DNA from: Pararobbsia silviterrae
Lineage (GTDB): Bacteria > Pseudomonadota > Gammaproteobacteria > Burkholderiales > Burkholderiaceae
Direction of reading: 5' to 3'
Assembly: GCF_003628125.1 (NCBI RefSeq)
Contig: NZ_RBZU01000011.1
Location: forward strand, 1 to 64,000
DNA: 64,000 bases
Shown: positions 38,815 through 48,781 of the stretch, piece after piece
Layout of the letters: each line of letters opens with the position of its first letter
Position numbering within the stretch: position 1 is the first letter of the stretch
Notes under the pieces: generated by a model
The model's input: the letters and a program-made list of their open reading frames with translations, nothing else
The model's database searches: none
Told to the model about the DNA's origin: nothing
Made by a program: the position numbers and the translations under genes

Positions 38815-40104
38815 CTAGCCGCGCACCTTCGGCGCGAGCGGCTTGAACAGTTTGACTGTCTTGATCGCCTGATTGTCGATCTGCATGACTTCGAGCCGGC
38901 AGTCGCCGATCTGCATCGCGACGTCGCCTTCGGGGATTTCTTCGAGCCGTTCGAGAATCAGCCCGTTCAGCGTCTTCGGCCCGTCGACGGGCAGCGTGAT
39001 ATTGAGCCAGCGATTGAGCTCGCGCAGCGGCATCGCGCCCGCGACGATGCATTCGCCGTCGGCGTTCCATCCCGCGCGCGCATCGGCCGAGCGCGGGATC
39101 GACGTCGTGAACTCGCCGATGAGTTCCTCGATGATGTCCTCGGGCGTCACGAGTCCTTGAACTTCACCGTACTCGTTGACGATCAGCCCGATGCGCTGAC
39201 GGTTCTCCTGGAAGAACTGAAGCTGCTGGAACACGGGCGTGCCGGACGGCACGAAGTACGGTTCCGCGAGCAGTTCGCGCAGGGTTTCGCGATCGAGTTC
39301 TTCGTGATGGTGAAGCGCCGCGAGCGTTTTGCGGACATGAAGCACGCCGAGCACGCGGTCGATGTCGTGCTCGTAGACGACGATCTTGTTGTGATAACAG
39401 GTCTCGAGCTGGCGCAGGATCTGGTCGAGCGACGCCGTGAGGTCGATCGCCTCGATCCGGGGGCGGGGCACCATCACGTCGTCGACCGTGATGTTCTCGA
39501 GTTCGAACAGGTTCAGCAGGATGCTTCGATGCTTGGTCGGCAAAAAACTGCCCGACGATTCGAGCACGATGCTGCGCAGTTCCTCGGTCGAGAGCCGCGC
39601 GTTGTTCGCGTTGCGCAGATTGATGCGCAGCACGCGCAGGATCGTCGTCGCGAACAGGTTGACGAACCAGATGATCGGGCGCATGACGCGCATGAGCGGC
39701 GCGAGGATGAAGCTCGCGGGCAGCGCGATTTTCTCGGGGTAGGTCGCGCCGACGATCTTCGGCGTGATCTCCGCGAAGACGATGATCAGAAACGCGACGA
39801 TGCCCGTCGTGACCGTCAGCACGACGTTCTTGCTGCCGAACGTGTGCACCGCGAGCGAGGTCGTGAGGACCGGGATCAGCGTGTTGATCAGGTTGTTGCC
39901 GATCAGCACGGCGCCGAGCAGGTCTTCGGTGCGCGCGAGCAGCCCTTGCGTGTTCTTCGCCCCGACGACCCCTTTTTGCGCGAGGTGTTTGAGGCGATGA
40001 CGGTTGAGCGCCATCATCGCGGTTTCGGAAATCGAAAAGAAACCGGAGAGCAGGAGCAGGACGGCGACGAGCCCTGCCTGAGCCCATAAGGGAAGCGATT
40101 CCAC
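38815..40104 (-). CDS. HlyC/CorC (DUF21-CBS) family membrane transporter
   Basis: 429 aa from a GTG at 40104, a start with no clear ribosome site; an in-frame GTG at 40200 is the other option. N-terminal DUF21 region with four hydrophobic segments (about 8-27, 70-95, 100-120, 130-150), a CBS pair (about 200-330: DVMVPRPRIEAID and IGLIVNEYGEVQGLVTPEDII) and a C-terminal CorC_HlyC transporter-associated domain (about 345-425). This family is linked to divalent cation (Mg/Co) efflux or resistance. A TATAGT box on the minus strand at 40138-40143 may be its -10. Confidence 0.88.
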   Translation of the reverse strand: MESLPLWAQAGLVAVLLLLSGFFSISETAMMALNRHRLKHLAQKGVVGAKNTQGLLARTEDLLGAVLIGNNLINTLIPVLTTSLAVHTFGSKNVVLTVTTGIVAFLIIVFAEITPKIVGATYPEKIALPASFILAPLMRVMRPIIWFVNLFATTILRVLRINLRNANNARLSTEELRSIVLESSGSFLPTKHRSILLNLFELENITVDDVMVPRPRIEAIDLTASLDQILRQLETCYHNKIVVYEHDIDRVLGVLHVRKTLAALHHHEELDRETLRELLAEPYFVPSGTPVFQQLQFFQENRQRIGLIVNEYGEVQGLVTPEDIIEELIGEFTTSIPRSADARAGWNADGECIVAGAMPLRELNRWLNITLPVDGPKTLNGLILERLEEIPEGDVAMQIGDCRLEVMQIDNQAIKTVKLFKPLAPKVRG

Positions 40105-40699
40105 GCGTCGGGGTCTACGAAAAAGGGAGTTGGGAACACTATAGCAGACGGTATTTCGGCGATCCGCCGATACCGTTTCGCGCCATCGCACGGCTGTCAC
40201 ATAGCGCGATTACGATGTGTGCGCGCGTCAGTTTGTGTTTGGATCGAACGCGCTTCAAGCAAACCATAGACCGTGTCGATGTCCATCGTCGACCGCTCTC
40301 CCCGCAGCGATGCGCGACTCGATCGCGTATGGCTCGCCGATCTGATTGATGTCGGCCATCGCCGAGATGGCGGCGTTTGTGCAGATTGTTTTCTAGTCCG
40401 AATCATTTAATTAACACGGTGTAATCAAGACGATTCGATGTGCATCGGATCGTCGATGTGTAACCACAACGCGCACATTGAGATCGTTTCATCGATCAAG
40501 GCCCTGTATTTTCGCGATGAAAGGTGAGTTGAAAGATTTTAGTAATTTTATGTACTCGGCGCAGTAACAGGCGGGTGGTCCAATTTGCCCGGTTTCAAAA
40601 CGCGGTCACTGGCCGTAGCCGTATCTCTAACAACATTCCCCAGCACCCTCCACACGCAACTTGTTGGAAGCGCTGAACAGCGAATCTGGAGCCCGTTAC
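40105..40699. other. Regulatory spacer between divergent CorC-type and phosphoesterase genes
   Basis: Divergent spacer of 595 nt, AT-richer than its surroundings at 40400-40560. It contains an imperfect 26-bp inverted repeat (40429-40454), a partial palindrome (TTAACACGGTGTAA, 40411-40424) and a weak promoter pair for the plus strand (TTGAAA 40529-40534, TGTACT 40551-40556, 16-bp gap). A small minus open frame (40197-40406) shows no recognisable homology and I did not annotate it. Confidence 0.6.
40429..40454. promoter_or_regulatory. 26-bp inverted repeat (operator candidate)
   Basis: GACGATTCGATG-TG-CATCGGATCGTC: 11 of 12 arm bases pair. It lies about 100 bp upstream of the probable -35 of the phosphoesterase gene and about 325 bp upstream of the CorC start. 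This is the size and symmetry of a dimeric regulator site, but no regulator gene is adjacent. Confidence 0.5.
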
Positions 40700-42463
40700 A
40701 TGTTCCGTAAAGCCTTTTTGCCCATTCCGTGCGCCGCGGTGCTGCTAGCACTTGCCGCGTGCGGGAGCAGCAGCAACTCGCCGAGCGCGTCGACTTCGCC
40801 CTCGACCTCGGTCTCGGCGCAGGACGCGTTGGCCACGGCAACGCCGATCAAGCACTTGGTCGTGATCTTCGGCGAGAACGAGTCGTTCGACCATTACTTC
40901 GGTACGTATCCGAACGCAGCGAACCCGGCCGGCGAAACGGCATTCGTCGCCGCAGCGGGCACGACGATTCCGAATAACTACACGAAGACACCGACGCTGC
41001 TGTCGTCGGCCAACGGAAACGTCACCAACGTGCTGAACGAAGGCCCGGACAATATCTCGGGTGTCGCGATGCAGGCGAACAGCAACGTGTATCCGTTCCG
41101 TCTCGATCGTACGCAAGCGTTCACGTATAGCCAGTCGCACGACTACCACAACGAAGAAGCCGCCTACGATAACGGCTTGGCCGACGAGTTCCCGTACGCC
41201 ACGGGTAACGTCAACGTGACGTCGGGCCTCGAATACGGCACGCCGGGCCTCGTCATGGGCTATTACGACGGCAACACGGTGACCGGCCTGTGGAACCTCG
41301 CTCAAGGCTTCGCGATGAGCGACAACATGTACACGGACACGTACGGTCCGTCGACGCCGGGCGCGATCGAAGTGGTCTCGGGCCAGACGAACGGCGCGGT
41401 GCCGGCGAACGGCGCGGCGCAGGGTGACAACGTCATCGCCGACGGTGCCGGCGGTTACACGATGAACGGCGATTCGGATCCGACGGGCGACATCTGCGAC
41501 ACGAGTACCTCGACGGGTCAAGCGTTGCTGAGCTCGAGCAACCAGAACATCGGCGACCTGCTCAACGCGGCGAATATCACGTGGGGCGGCTTCATGGGCG
41601 GCTTCGATACGACCGCTGTCAACGCCAACGGCTCGACGGGTTGCACGCGTTCGACGTATTCGTCGGTCCAGAACGCAACGCGCAACGACTACGTGCCGCA
41701 CCATGCGTGGTTCCAGTACTACGCAACGACGCAGAACCTCGCGCATACGCGTCCGACGTCGACGGCCTATATCGGCCAGACGGATCCGTTGGACAGCACG
41801 GCGACGCCCGTGCATCACCAGTACGACGTCAACGACTTCTTCACGGCAGTCGAACATGGCAACTTCCCGTCGGTCAGCTACCTGAAGGCGCCGTACGTGC
41901 AAGACGCGCACCCGGGCAATTCGGATCCGCTCGACGAGCAGGCGTTCATTGCGAAGGTCTTGAACTTCCTCCAGCAGCAACCTGACTGGAAGAACACTGC
42001 GGTCATCATCACGTATGACGACTCGGACGGCTGGTACGACCATCAGTACACGGCACCGACGACCTCGTCGTCCTCGACCGAAGACGTGCTGAACGGCACG
42101 GCGACGTGTAACGCGACCGGTGCGGTGCCGGGCGTGGGCGTGACGGCTGCGGTTGTCAACGGCCGTTGCGGTCCCGGCACGCGTATTCCGCTGCTCGTGA
42201 TCTCGCCGTACGCGAAGAAGAACTACATCGACAGCACGCTGATCACGCAAGCGTCGGTGGTCCAGTTCATCGAAGACAACTGGCTCAAGAAGACGCGTCT
42301 CGGCGGCGGTTCGCATGACGCCACGACGGGCTCGCTGATGAACTTGTTCGACTTCACGTCGTCGGGCGGTTCGACGCCGCGCGTCTACCTCGACCCGAAT
42401 GCGGGCACGGTCCTGTCGTCGCCGCCGGCCGGCAGCGACGCGCCGAACCCGGCTGATTCCTGA
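40700..42463 (+). CDS. Lipoprotein phosphoesterase (acid phosphatase AcpA / phospholipase C superfamily)
   Basis: 587 aa from ATG 40700. A type II signal peptide (MFRKAFLPIPCAAVLLALAAC) has the lipobox LAAC at about residue 21, so it is an outer-membrane or periplasmic lipoprotein with a Ser/Thr-rich linker. The phosphoesterase domain starts IKHLVVIFGENESFDHYFGTYP (about 50), the nucleophile region of AcpA and non-haemolytic phospholipase C. A second metal segment is VIITYDDSDGWYDH (about 435). Burkholderia carry homologues beside a cytochrome c peroxidase gene, as here. Substrate (phosphomonoester or phospholipid) is not resolved. Confidence 0.88.
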   Translation: MFRKAFLPIPCAAVLLALAACGSSSNSPSASTSPSTSVSAQDALATATPIKHLVVIFGENESFDHYFGTYPNAANPAGETAFVAAAGTTIPNNYTKTPTLLSSANGNVTNVLNEGPDNISGVAMQANSNVYPFRLDRTQAFTYSQSHDYHNEEAAYDNGLADEFPYATGNVNVTSGLEYGTPGLVMGYYDGNTVTGLWNLAQGFAMSDNMYTDTYGPSTPGAIEVVSGQTNGAVPANGAAQGDNVIADGAGGYTMNGDSDPTGDICDTSTSTGQALLSSSNQNIGDLLNAANITWGGFMGGFDTTAVNANGSTGCTRSTYSSVQNATRNDYVPHHAWFQYYATTQNLAHTRPTSTAYIGQTDPLDSTATPVHHQYDVNDFFTAVEHGNFPSVSYLKAPYVQDAHPGNSDPLDEQAFIAKVLNFLQQQPDWKNTAVIITYDDSDGWYDHQYTAPTTSSSSTEDVLNGTATCNATGAVPGVGVTAAVVNGRCGPGTRIPLLVISPYAKKNYIDSTLITQASVVQFIEDNWLKKTRLGGGSHDATTGSLMNLFDFTSSGGSTPRVYLDPNAGTVLSSPPAGSDAPNPADS

Positions 42464-42601
42464 TCGGTTTGACGAACGCGCGGGACCGAGGCAATACGCT
42501 CGTCTCCCGCGCGGCGCTCGATCCGGTCTGTGTAGTCATGCGTCGAGACGCTTCCGTGCGCCTCGGCGCTTTTTCCGTTATTCGATTGCCCTTTTATCGT
42601 C

Positions 42602-44044
42602 ATGACTCTCCAAACGAATGCAGCTATGCCCTCTCCGATTCCCGGGGGAGATCCCACGCCACGCTCCGCATCGCGGGTGTCGTCGAAGCTCGTGTTACGA
42701 GTGGTGGCGGGCGTGCTCGCCGCATGCATTCTTTTGGGGGGCTTTGCGGTCTGGCATCCCGAGCGCCTGCCGGCGCCGATCGGCGACTGGGTCGAAGATC
42801 TGACGGGCGTCAATGCCCATCCGGTCGTGCTTCGGCTTCCTCAGAATCGGCCGCTCTCGGCGGTGGCTCAGTTGGGTCGCGATATCTTTTTCGATGCGTC
42901 GCTGTCCGCGTCGGGCAAGCAGTCGTGCGCGACGTGCCACAGTCCCGACCACGCATACGGCCCACCCAATGACTTGGCGGTGCAGCTCGGCGGCGAGCAT
43001 ATGAATCTCGAGGGCTATCGTCCGCCGCAGTCGCTGGCGTATCTGTATCGTCAGGCGTCGTTCAGTATCGGACCGGACCAGGGCGATATGGACACACCGG
43101 CGCCGACACTCGCCGCGCTCGCCGCGTCCGCATCTACCGTGCAACGCGCGCAGAAGACCGCGGGCGTCGCACCGGCCGCACCCGCGATGGTGCCGCAAGG
43201 CGGCTTCTTCTGGGACGGCCGAGCGATGCGCTTGCAGGAGCAGGCGATCGCGCCGCTGACGAACCCCGTGGAAATGGCGAATCCGAATACGCACGCCGTG
43301 TTTATGAAGCTGCAGAAGGCCAGCTATATCAATCGCATCAAGCAGCTGTTCGGCCCGACGGTGATGCAGAACGAAGAACTCGTGCTCGACGAAGCCATGT
43401 TCGCCGTCACGCGTTTCGAACTGGAGGAACCCTCGTTCCATCCGTTCACGAGCAAGTACGATGCGTGGCTCCAGGGCAAGGCACGTCTGACGCGTGCGGA
43501 GTTGCACGGACTGCGGCTGTTCAACGATCCCGATAAGGCCAACTGTGCGGGGTGCCACTTGAGCAAGCCGTCGCCCGACGGTCTGCCGCCGTTGTTTACC
43601 GACACGCAATATGAAGCGCTCGGCGTGCCGCGCAATCCTCACCTTGCCGTCAACAAGGATCCGAAGTTCTACGATATGGGCGTGTGCGGTCCGTTCCGTA
43701 CCGATATGACCGAGCAGACGCAGTACTGCGGCATGTTCCTGACGCCGACGCTGCGCAACACGGCCACGCGCCATGCGTTCTTCCACAACGGCGTGTATCA
43801 CGACCTCCAGCAGGTCATGGACTTCTATAACTTCCGGAATACGAATCCTGACAAGATCTATCCGAAGGACGCGTCGGGCAAGGTCATGAAATACGACGAT
43901 CTGCCCGCGAAGTATCACGCGAACGTCGACGTCGCCGACGCGCCGTTCGATCGCAAGGCCGGCGACGCGCCCGCGATGACCGACGACGAGGTCAAGGACA
44001 TCATCGCGTTCGTTCAAACGCTCAACGACGGTTACAAGCCTTGA
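42602..44044 (+). CDS. Di-haem cytochrome c peroxidase family protein
   Basis: 480 aa. An N-terminal membrane segment (LVLRVVAGVLAACILLGGFAVW, about 30-50) then a periplasmic region with two CxxCH haem sites: CATCH (about 105) and CAGCH (about 315). The CCP/MauG fold is clear (GRDIFFDASLSASGKQSCATC, GGFFWDGRA, TPTLRNTATRHAFFHNG). It reduces peroxide or oxidises a partner in the periplasm. Follows the phosphoesterase by 138 nt and is probably co-transcribed. The function of the pair is not known. Confidence 0.9.
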   Translation: MTLQTNAAMPSPIPGGDPTPRSASRVSSKLVLRVVAGVLAACILLGGFAVWHPERLPAPIGDWVEDLTGVNAHPVVLRLPQNRPLSAVAQLGRDIFFDASLSASGKQSCATCHSPDHAYGPPNDLAVQLGGEHMNLEGYRPPQSLAYLYRQASFSIGPDQGDMDTPAPTLAALAASASTVQRAQKTAGVAPAAPAMVPQGGFFWDGRAMRLQEQAIAPLTNPVEMANPNTHAVFMKLQKASYINRIKQLFGPTVMQNEELVLDEAMFAVTRFELEEPSFHPFTSKYDAWLQGKARLTRAELHGLRLFNDPDKANCAGCHLSKPSPDGLPPLFTDTQYEALGVPRNPHLAVNKDPKFYDMGVCGPFRTDMTEQTQYCGMFLTPTLRNTATRHAFFHNGVYHDLQQVMDFYNFRNTNPDKIYPKDASGKVMKYDDLPAKYHANVDVADAPFDRKAGDAPAMTDDEVKDIIAFVQTLNDGYKP

Positions 44045-44202
44045 GCGCGCTTTGAACGCCTTGTGGCGTGTGTCGCGCGTGCCGCGCGCAAACGTGGCGT
44101 GACGAGACATCACGGAGCTCGCGCGCGGTCTTCGCGAACGCGGCGCGACGTGTGCGGGACGCGCGAAGTATGGTCGCCCGCGATCGATTCACGGATCGCG
44201 GG

Positions 44203-44961
44203 CTACGACAGCCACGCGGGTACGCTTTTCAATGCGAGATGGAAGTTGTCGTTGAAGTGATGCACCCGATAGCCGAATCGCGCGAAGAGGGCTTGTAACG
44301 ACGGTTTCGTATGGATCGTGATGTGTCCGTTGCGCGGCGCGATGTACCAGTGGTCCATCGAACGCGTCGGGACATGATCGAAGACGTTTGTCGAAAAGAG
44401 CATCACGCCGCCCTCGCGGAGAAAGCCGAGGGCTTGCTCAACGGTCGCGAGGGGCTCGGGCGTGTGTTCGAGTACCTCGAAGGCGCTGACGAAATCAAAC
44501 GAACCGGTGGGGCATGCGTCCTCGTGGTTCGCGACCGGATCCCAACTGTGCGCATCGATGCCGCGATGGCGCAGGAGCGTCGTCAGCGTGCCGTTGCCCC
44601 CACCGTAGTCGAGGCAGGCGAGGCTCTGACTTTTCTTGATGAAGTCCGCGATCATGTCCGCATTCGCGGCGGGTCGGGCCTCGACGTAATCGGGATCGAC
44701 GGTGACGTAGCGCTCGTTGTAGATGTGTTCGCGAAAGTCGCTCGTGCTCCAGTGATCGAACGCGATCGTGAAGACGAGTCCGCAGCGCGAGCATTGATAG
44801 TAGTGAACCGGAACGCCGGTGAGCGGTAGGTACACGCCCTTGGCTTCTTCGCAATTCTTGTTAAAGTCCGTCACGCCGTAAAGCGGGGCCTTAGCGCTGC
44901 ATACTTTGCAGTGCGAAACGCTCGAGACGCAGGGTCTGAGCATGTCGGTCAATGTCCCCAT
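44203..44961 (-). CDS. SAM-dependent methyltransferase with N-terminal zinc ribbon
   Basis: 252 aa. The N-terminus carries paired cysteines (CKVCSAKAPLYG and YQCSRCGLVF) of a zinc-binding domain, followed by a class I methyltransferase fold with the SAM motif LACLDYGGGNGTLTTLL (about 113) and AFEVLEHTPEPLATVEQ (about 160). This architecture is common in enzymes that methylate sugars or glycolipid precursors, but no glycosyltransferase neighbours are present. Codon usage appears less GC-extreme than flanking genes. An 8-bp inverted repeat lies 34-57 nt upstream. Confidence 0.85.
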   Translation of the reverse strand: MGTLTDMLRPCVSSVSHCKVCSAKAPLYGVTDFNKNCEEAKGVYLPLTGVPVHYYQCSRCGLVFTIAFDHWSTSDFREHIYNERYVTVDPDYVEARPAANADMIADFIKKSQSLACLDYGGGNGTLTTLLRHRGIDAHSWDPVANHEDACPTGSFDFVSAFEVLEHTPEPLATVEQALGFLREGGVMLFSTNVFDHVPTRSMDHWYIAPRNGHITIHTKPSLQALFARFGYRVHHFNDNFHLALKSVPAWLS

Positions 44962-45377
44962 GGTATTCGCCGCCGGATATCGAGTTTTGAGAAATTTCCA
45001 TGTCTCTCAACATGGAAACGCGTGATACGAGTCGTTATCGGCAGGGGGCGCGGAATGCTTTATGACAAAAAATACCGCGAGAGAGTAAGTGTCCTGAGGT
45101 GTCGCGACCGTGCGGCGTGATCTGCTGCTCTGGCCACGAACGTAAGTCTGTCGAGGCGCCTGCTCGATGATTGACGCGTCGGTTGCGGCGGCGGCCGGAA
45201 CGGCTTTCGATGGAGCGGGAGAATCGATGCGCTATCTGTGCGAGACGTTGTCCGGAACATGACGTCGATCGCGCGGGGCGCTCGCGTGTGGCGTGCGATC
45301 GAAATGTCGAGCCGCTCACCGCTTACTCGGATTGCGAATTCGGACCGCGATGTCGGACCATTGTTTTGGACCGTTAA
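44962..45377. other. Spacer between methyltransferase and tRNA-Pro terminator
   Basis: No credible gene. A perfect 8-bp inverted repeat TTTCCATG / CATGGAAA (44995-45018) with an 8-nt loop precedes the methyltransferase and could be an operator or an mRNA hairpin. The open frames on both strands (for example 45060-45398 minus, Arg/Ser-rich) have no recognisable motif and overlap the tRNA terminator. Confidence 0.55.
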
Positions 45378-45419
45378 CGAAAAGCCGCGGATTAGCATTC
45401 ACTAATCCGCGGCTTTTCG
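45378..45419 (-). terminator. tRNA-Pro rho-independent terminator
   Basis: An 18-bp perfect stem, CGAAAAGCCGCGGATTAG / CTAATCCGCGGCTTTTCG, with a 6-nt loop. The arms carry an A-tract and a T-tract, so it works for the minus-strand tRNA and also from the opposite side. Confidence 0.92.
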
Positions 45420-45429
45420 AAGGAATTCC

Positions 45430-45506
45430 TGGTCGGGGTGAGAGGATTCGAACCTCCGGCCTCTACGTCCCGAACGTAGCGCTCTACCAGGCTAAGCTAC
45501 ACCCCG
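45430..45506 (-). tRNA. tRNA-Pro (anticodon CGG)
   Basis: 77-nt cloverleaf on the minus strand: acceptor CGGGGTG / CACCCCG, a D-arm, anticodon stem CTACG / CGTAG with loop TTCGGGA (anticodon CGG), a T-arm GGTTCGAATCC, and a genome-encoded CCA end. All stems pair. The terminator lies 11 nt downstream. ispB lies upstream on the same strand. Confidence 0.97.
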
Positions 45507-45540
45507 AATTTCACATCGCCGTCTTGTGTCTTCCGAACTG

Positions 45541-46521
45541 CTAGGAGAGACGTGACGTCGAGTAAGAACATAAGTCTAGCAGGCTTTCTTTATAAATGGA
45601 ATCGGGAAATTGAAGAATCGCATTCAAGGCGATCTGCGCCTCGTGTTCGGCGCATCGAAGCGTGTAGTCGAGCGCGCCTGAACGCGTGATCGCCGAGAAG
45701 ATCGTGTCGAATCGATCAGTGCCGCCTTGTTCGATGGCTTCGCGCGCCAATGCGCGCTCTTCGGCGTCGCCATGTTGCATGAGCCAAATCAGTGGCAGCG
45801 TCGGCTTGCCTTCGCGCAGGTCGTCGCCCGCGTTCTTGCCCATCGACTCGGGCGTGCCCGTGTAGTCGAGCCAGTCGTCCATGATCTGGAACGCCGCGCC
45901 GATATGACGGCCGTATTCGGCCGCCGCGGCTTCCTGGGCCGGCGTCGCGCCGGCCAGCACGGCGCCGAGTTCGGCCGCGGCCTCGAACAGCTTTGCCGTC
46001 TTGTACCGGATCACCTGCATATAGCGCGCTTCGTCGACGTCGGGATCGTGCATGTTCAGCAACTGCAGCACTTCGCCTTCGGAGATCACGTTCGTCGCGT
46101 CGGACAGGATCTGCATGACGCGCATCGAGTCGGCGCTGACCATCATCTGGAACGAGCGCGAATACAGAAAATCGCCAACGAGCACGCTGGCCGCATTGCC
46201 GAACAGCGCGTTGGCCGTCTGCTTGCCGCGCCGCAGCGCCGACTCGTCGACGACGTCGTCGTGCAGCAAGGTCGCGGTGTGGATGAATTCGATGACGGCC
46301 GCGAGTTCGTGGCGATGTGGCCCCGTATCGCCGAGCGCGCGCGCGATCATGAGCAGCAACGCCGGACGCAGGCGCTTGCCGCCCGCGCCGATGATGTACT
46401 CGGAGATCTGATTGATCAGCACGACCTCGGACGCCAGGCGCTTCCGGATCACCCGGTTGACCTGTTCCATATCTTCGGCGATGGGTGCGAGGAGGCTTGT
46501 GGCGGAGGTCGTGGCGGTCAA
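45541..46521 (-). CDS. ispB: Octaprenyl diphosphate synthase (ubiquinone side chain)
   Basis: 326 aa. trans-Prenyltransferase making the polyprenyl tail of ubiquinone. The first Asp-rich motif LLHDDVVDES (about 85) and the second in QIMDDWLDYTG (about 212) bind the Mg-pyrophosphate. GGKRLRPALLL (about 48) is the allylic substrate site. Start TTG at 46521 gives the conserved MTATTSATSLLAPIAEDMEQ; an ATG at 46467 is an alternative. Divergent from rplU, as usual in beta- and gamma-proteobacteria. Confidence 0.95.
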   Translation of the reverse strand: MTATTSATSLLAPIAEDMEQVNRVIRKRLASEVVLINQISEYIIGAGGKRLRPALLLMIARALGDTGPHRHELAAVIEFIHTATLLHDDVVDESALRRGKQTANALFGNAASVLVGDFLYSRSFQMMVSADSMRVMQILSDATNVISEGEVLQLLNMHDPDVDEARYMQVIRYKTAKLFEAAAELGAVLAGATPAQEAAAAEYGRHIGAAFQIMDDWLDYTGTPESMGKNAGDDLREGKPTLPLIWLMQHGDAEERALAREAIEQGGTDRFDTIFSAITRSGALDYTLRCAEHEAQIALNAILQFPDSIYKESLLDLCSYSTSRLS

Positions 46522-46603
46522 CGCAGGTACCGAAAGTCTTGTTGAATAACCGGGCGATTATAGACTGAAGACGGATCCTCCCGCCTGGCCCGGCTCACAA
46601 TCT

Positions 46604-46631
46604 TTGACGGCGAGCAAAACTTCTGTATAAT
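46604..46631 (+). promoter_or_regulatory. Promoter of rplU-rpmA
   Basis: TTGACG (46604-46609), a 16-bp spacer, TATAAT (46626-46631): a near-consensus sigma-70 promoter 56 bp before rplU. Confidence 0.85.
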
Positions 46632-46686
46632 CAATCGTTTCTCCGCGTGGTGCGGGGGAAAGATTGAATTCGAGTGAGGTTCAACA

Positions 46687-46998
46687 ATGTACGCGGTCAT
46701 AAAAACCGGCGGCAAGCAATACAAAGTTGCAGCTGGCGAAAAACTGAAAATAGAACAGATACCGGCAGACATTGGCGCAGAAATCACGCTCGACCAGGTG
46801 CTGGCAGTCGGCGAAGGTGAGTCGATCAAGTTCGGCGCACCCCTGGTCAGCGGGGCTTCGGTCAAGGCTACCGTGATCTCCCAAGGTCGTCACGACAAAG
46901 TGAAGATCTTCAAGATGCGTCGTCGTAAGCACTATCAGAAGCGTGCTGGCCATCGCCAGAACTACACTGAAGTGCGTATCGAAGCGATCAACGCTTAA
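46687..46998 (+). CDS. rplU: 50S ribosomal protein L21
   Basis: 103 aa, exact family length. Starts [19 protein letters not shown] and ends with the basic [17 protein letters not shown] block that contacts 23S rRNA. First gene of the rplU-rpmA pair from a strong promoter. Located 22 nt upstream of rpmA. Confidence 0.98.
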   Translation: MYAVIKTGGKQYKVAAGEKLKIEQIPADIGAEITLDQVLAVGEGESIKFGAPLVSGASVKATVISQGRHDKVKIFKMRRRKHYQKRAGHRQNYTEVRIEAINA

Positions 46999-47019
46999 CG
47001 GCCGCGAAGGAGCACATCC

Positions 47020-47286
47020 ATGGCACACAAAAAAGCAGGCGGCTCGTCCCGTAACGGCCGCGACTCCGAGTCCAAACGCCTTGGCGTGAAGGTGTACGGC
47101 GGTCAGGCGATCCTGGCTGGCGGCATCATCGTTCGCCAACGCGGCACGCGCATGCACGCGGGCAACAATGTCGGCCTCGGCAAGGATCACACGTTGTACG
47201 CAACGGCTGACGGCCACGTGCAGTTCACGATCAAGGGCGCGGCGAAGAAGCAATTCGTCAACGTCGTTCCGGTCGCTGCGGAGTAA
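47020..47286 (+). CDS. rpmA: 50S ribosomal protein L27
   Basis: 88 aa. N-terminus [19 protein letters not shown] reaches the peptidyl-transferase centre; the [17 protein letters not shown] core is typical. AGGAGCAC lies upstream of the ATG. A terminator ends the transcript 113 nt downstream, before obg. Confidence 0.98.
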   Translation: MAHKKAGGSSRNGRDSESKRLGVKVYGGQAILAGGIIVRQRGTRMHAGNNVGLGKDHTLYATADGHVQFTIKGAAKKQFVNVVPVAAE

Positions 47287-47398
47287 AACGGGTCCTGGAC
47301 AGGGTGCAGCGAGTCATCGGCGCGCGCCAGCGTGATGCGTGATTCGCCAACCCCCTAGCCGCCCGGGCCGTGCGGCGATTTCGTCGCTCAGGCCACGC

Positions 47399-47430
47399 AG
47401 GCCCCGCCTTCCAGCGGGGCCTTTTTGTTT
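47399..47430 (+). terminator. rplU-rpmA rho-independent terminator
   Basis: AGGCCCCGC-CTTCCA-GCGGGGCCT, a 9-bp G/C stem followed by TTTTGTTT. Separates the ribosomal pair from obg. Confidence 0.9.
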
Positions 47431-47496
47431 CGATGTCCGGTTCACCGGGTGCGGTCGTATCGCGCGCCCCCCATGTTGAGCGTCTGGTAGAGCTGA

Positions 47497-48675
<1,179 letters not shown>

Positions 48676-48781
48676 AATCCGACCGCCTTGCCGGGTTTCG
48701 TTTCGCGTGCGACACCCGGCCGGCGCGCGCCAGCCGCTTAGGCCGGGCATCTCAGAACATTCGCCATGGAGTGGGGCACAC

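Noticed and set aside
40190-40210. Pho box upstream of the phosphoesterase gene
   Set aside because: Only one half-site-like CTGTCAC is present, with no second half at the required spacing.
40197-40406. 69-codon minus open frame beside the CorC-type gene
   Set aside because: No ribosome site or motif seen; lies in the regulatory spacer.
45060-45398. 112-codon minus open frame next to the tRNA
   Set aside because: Overlaps the tRNA terminator and shows only Arg/Ser-rich composition.
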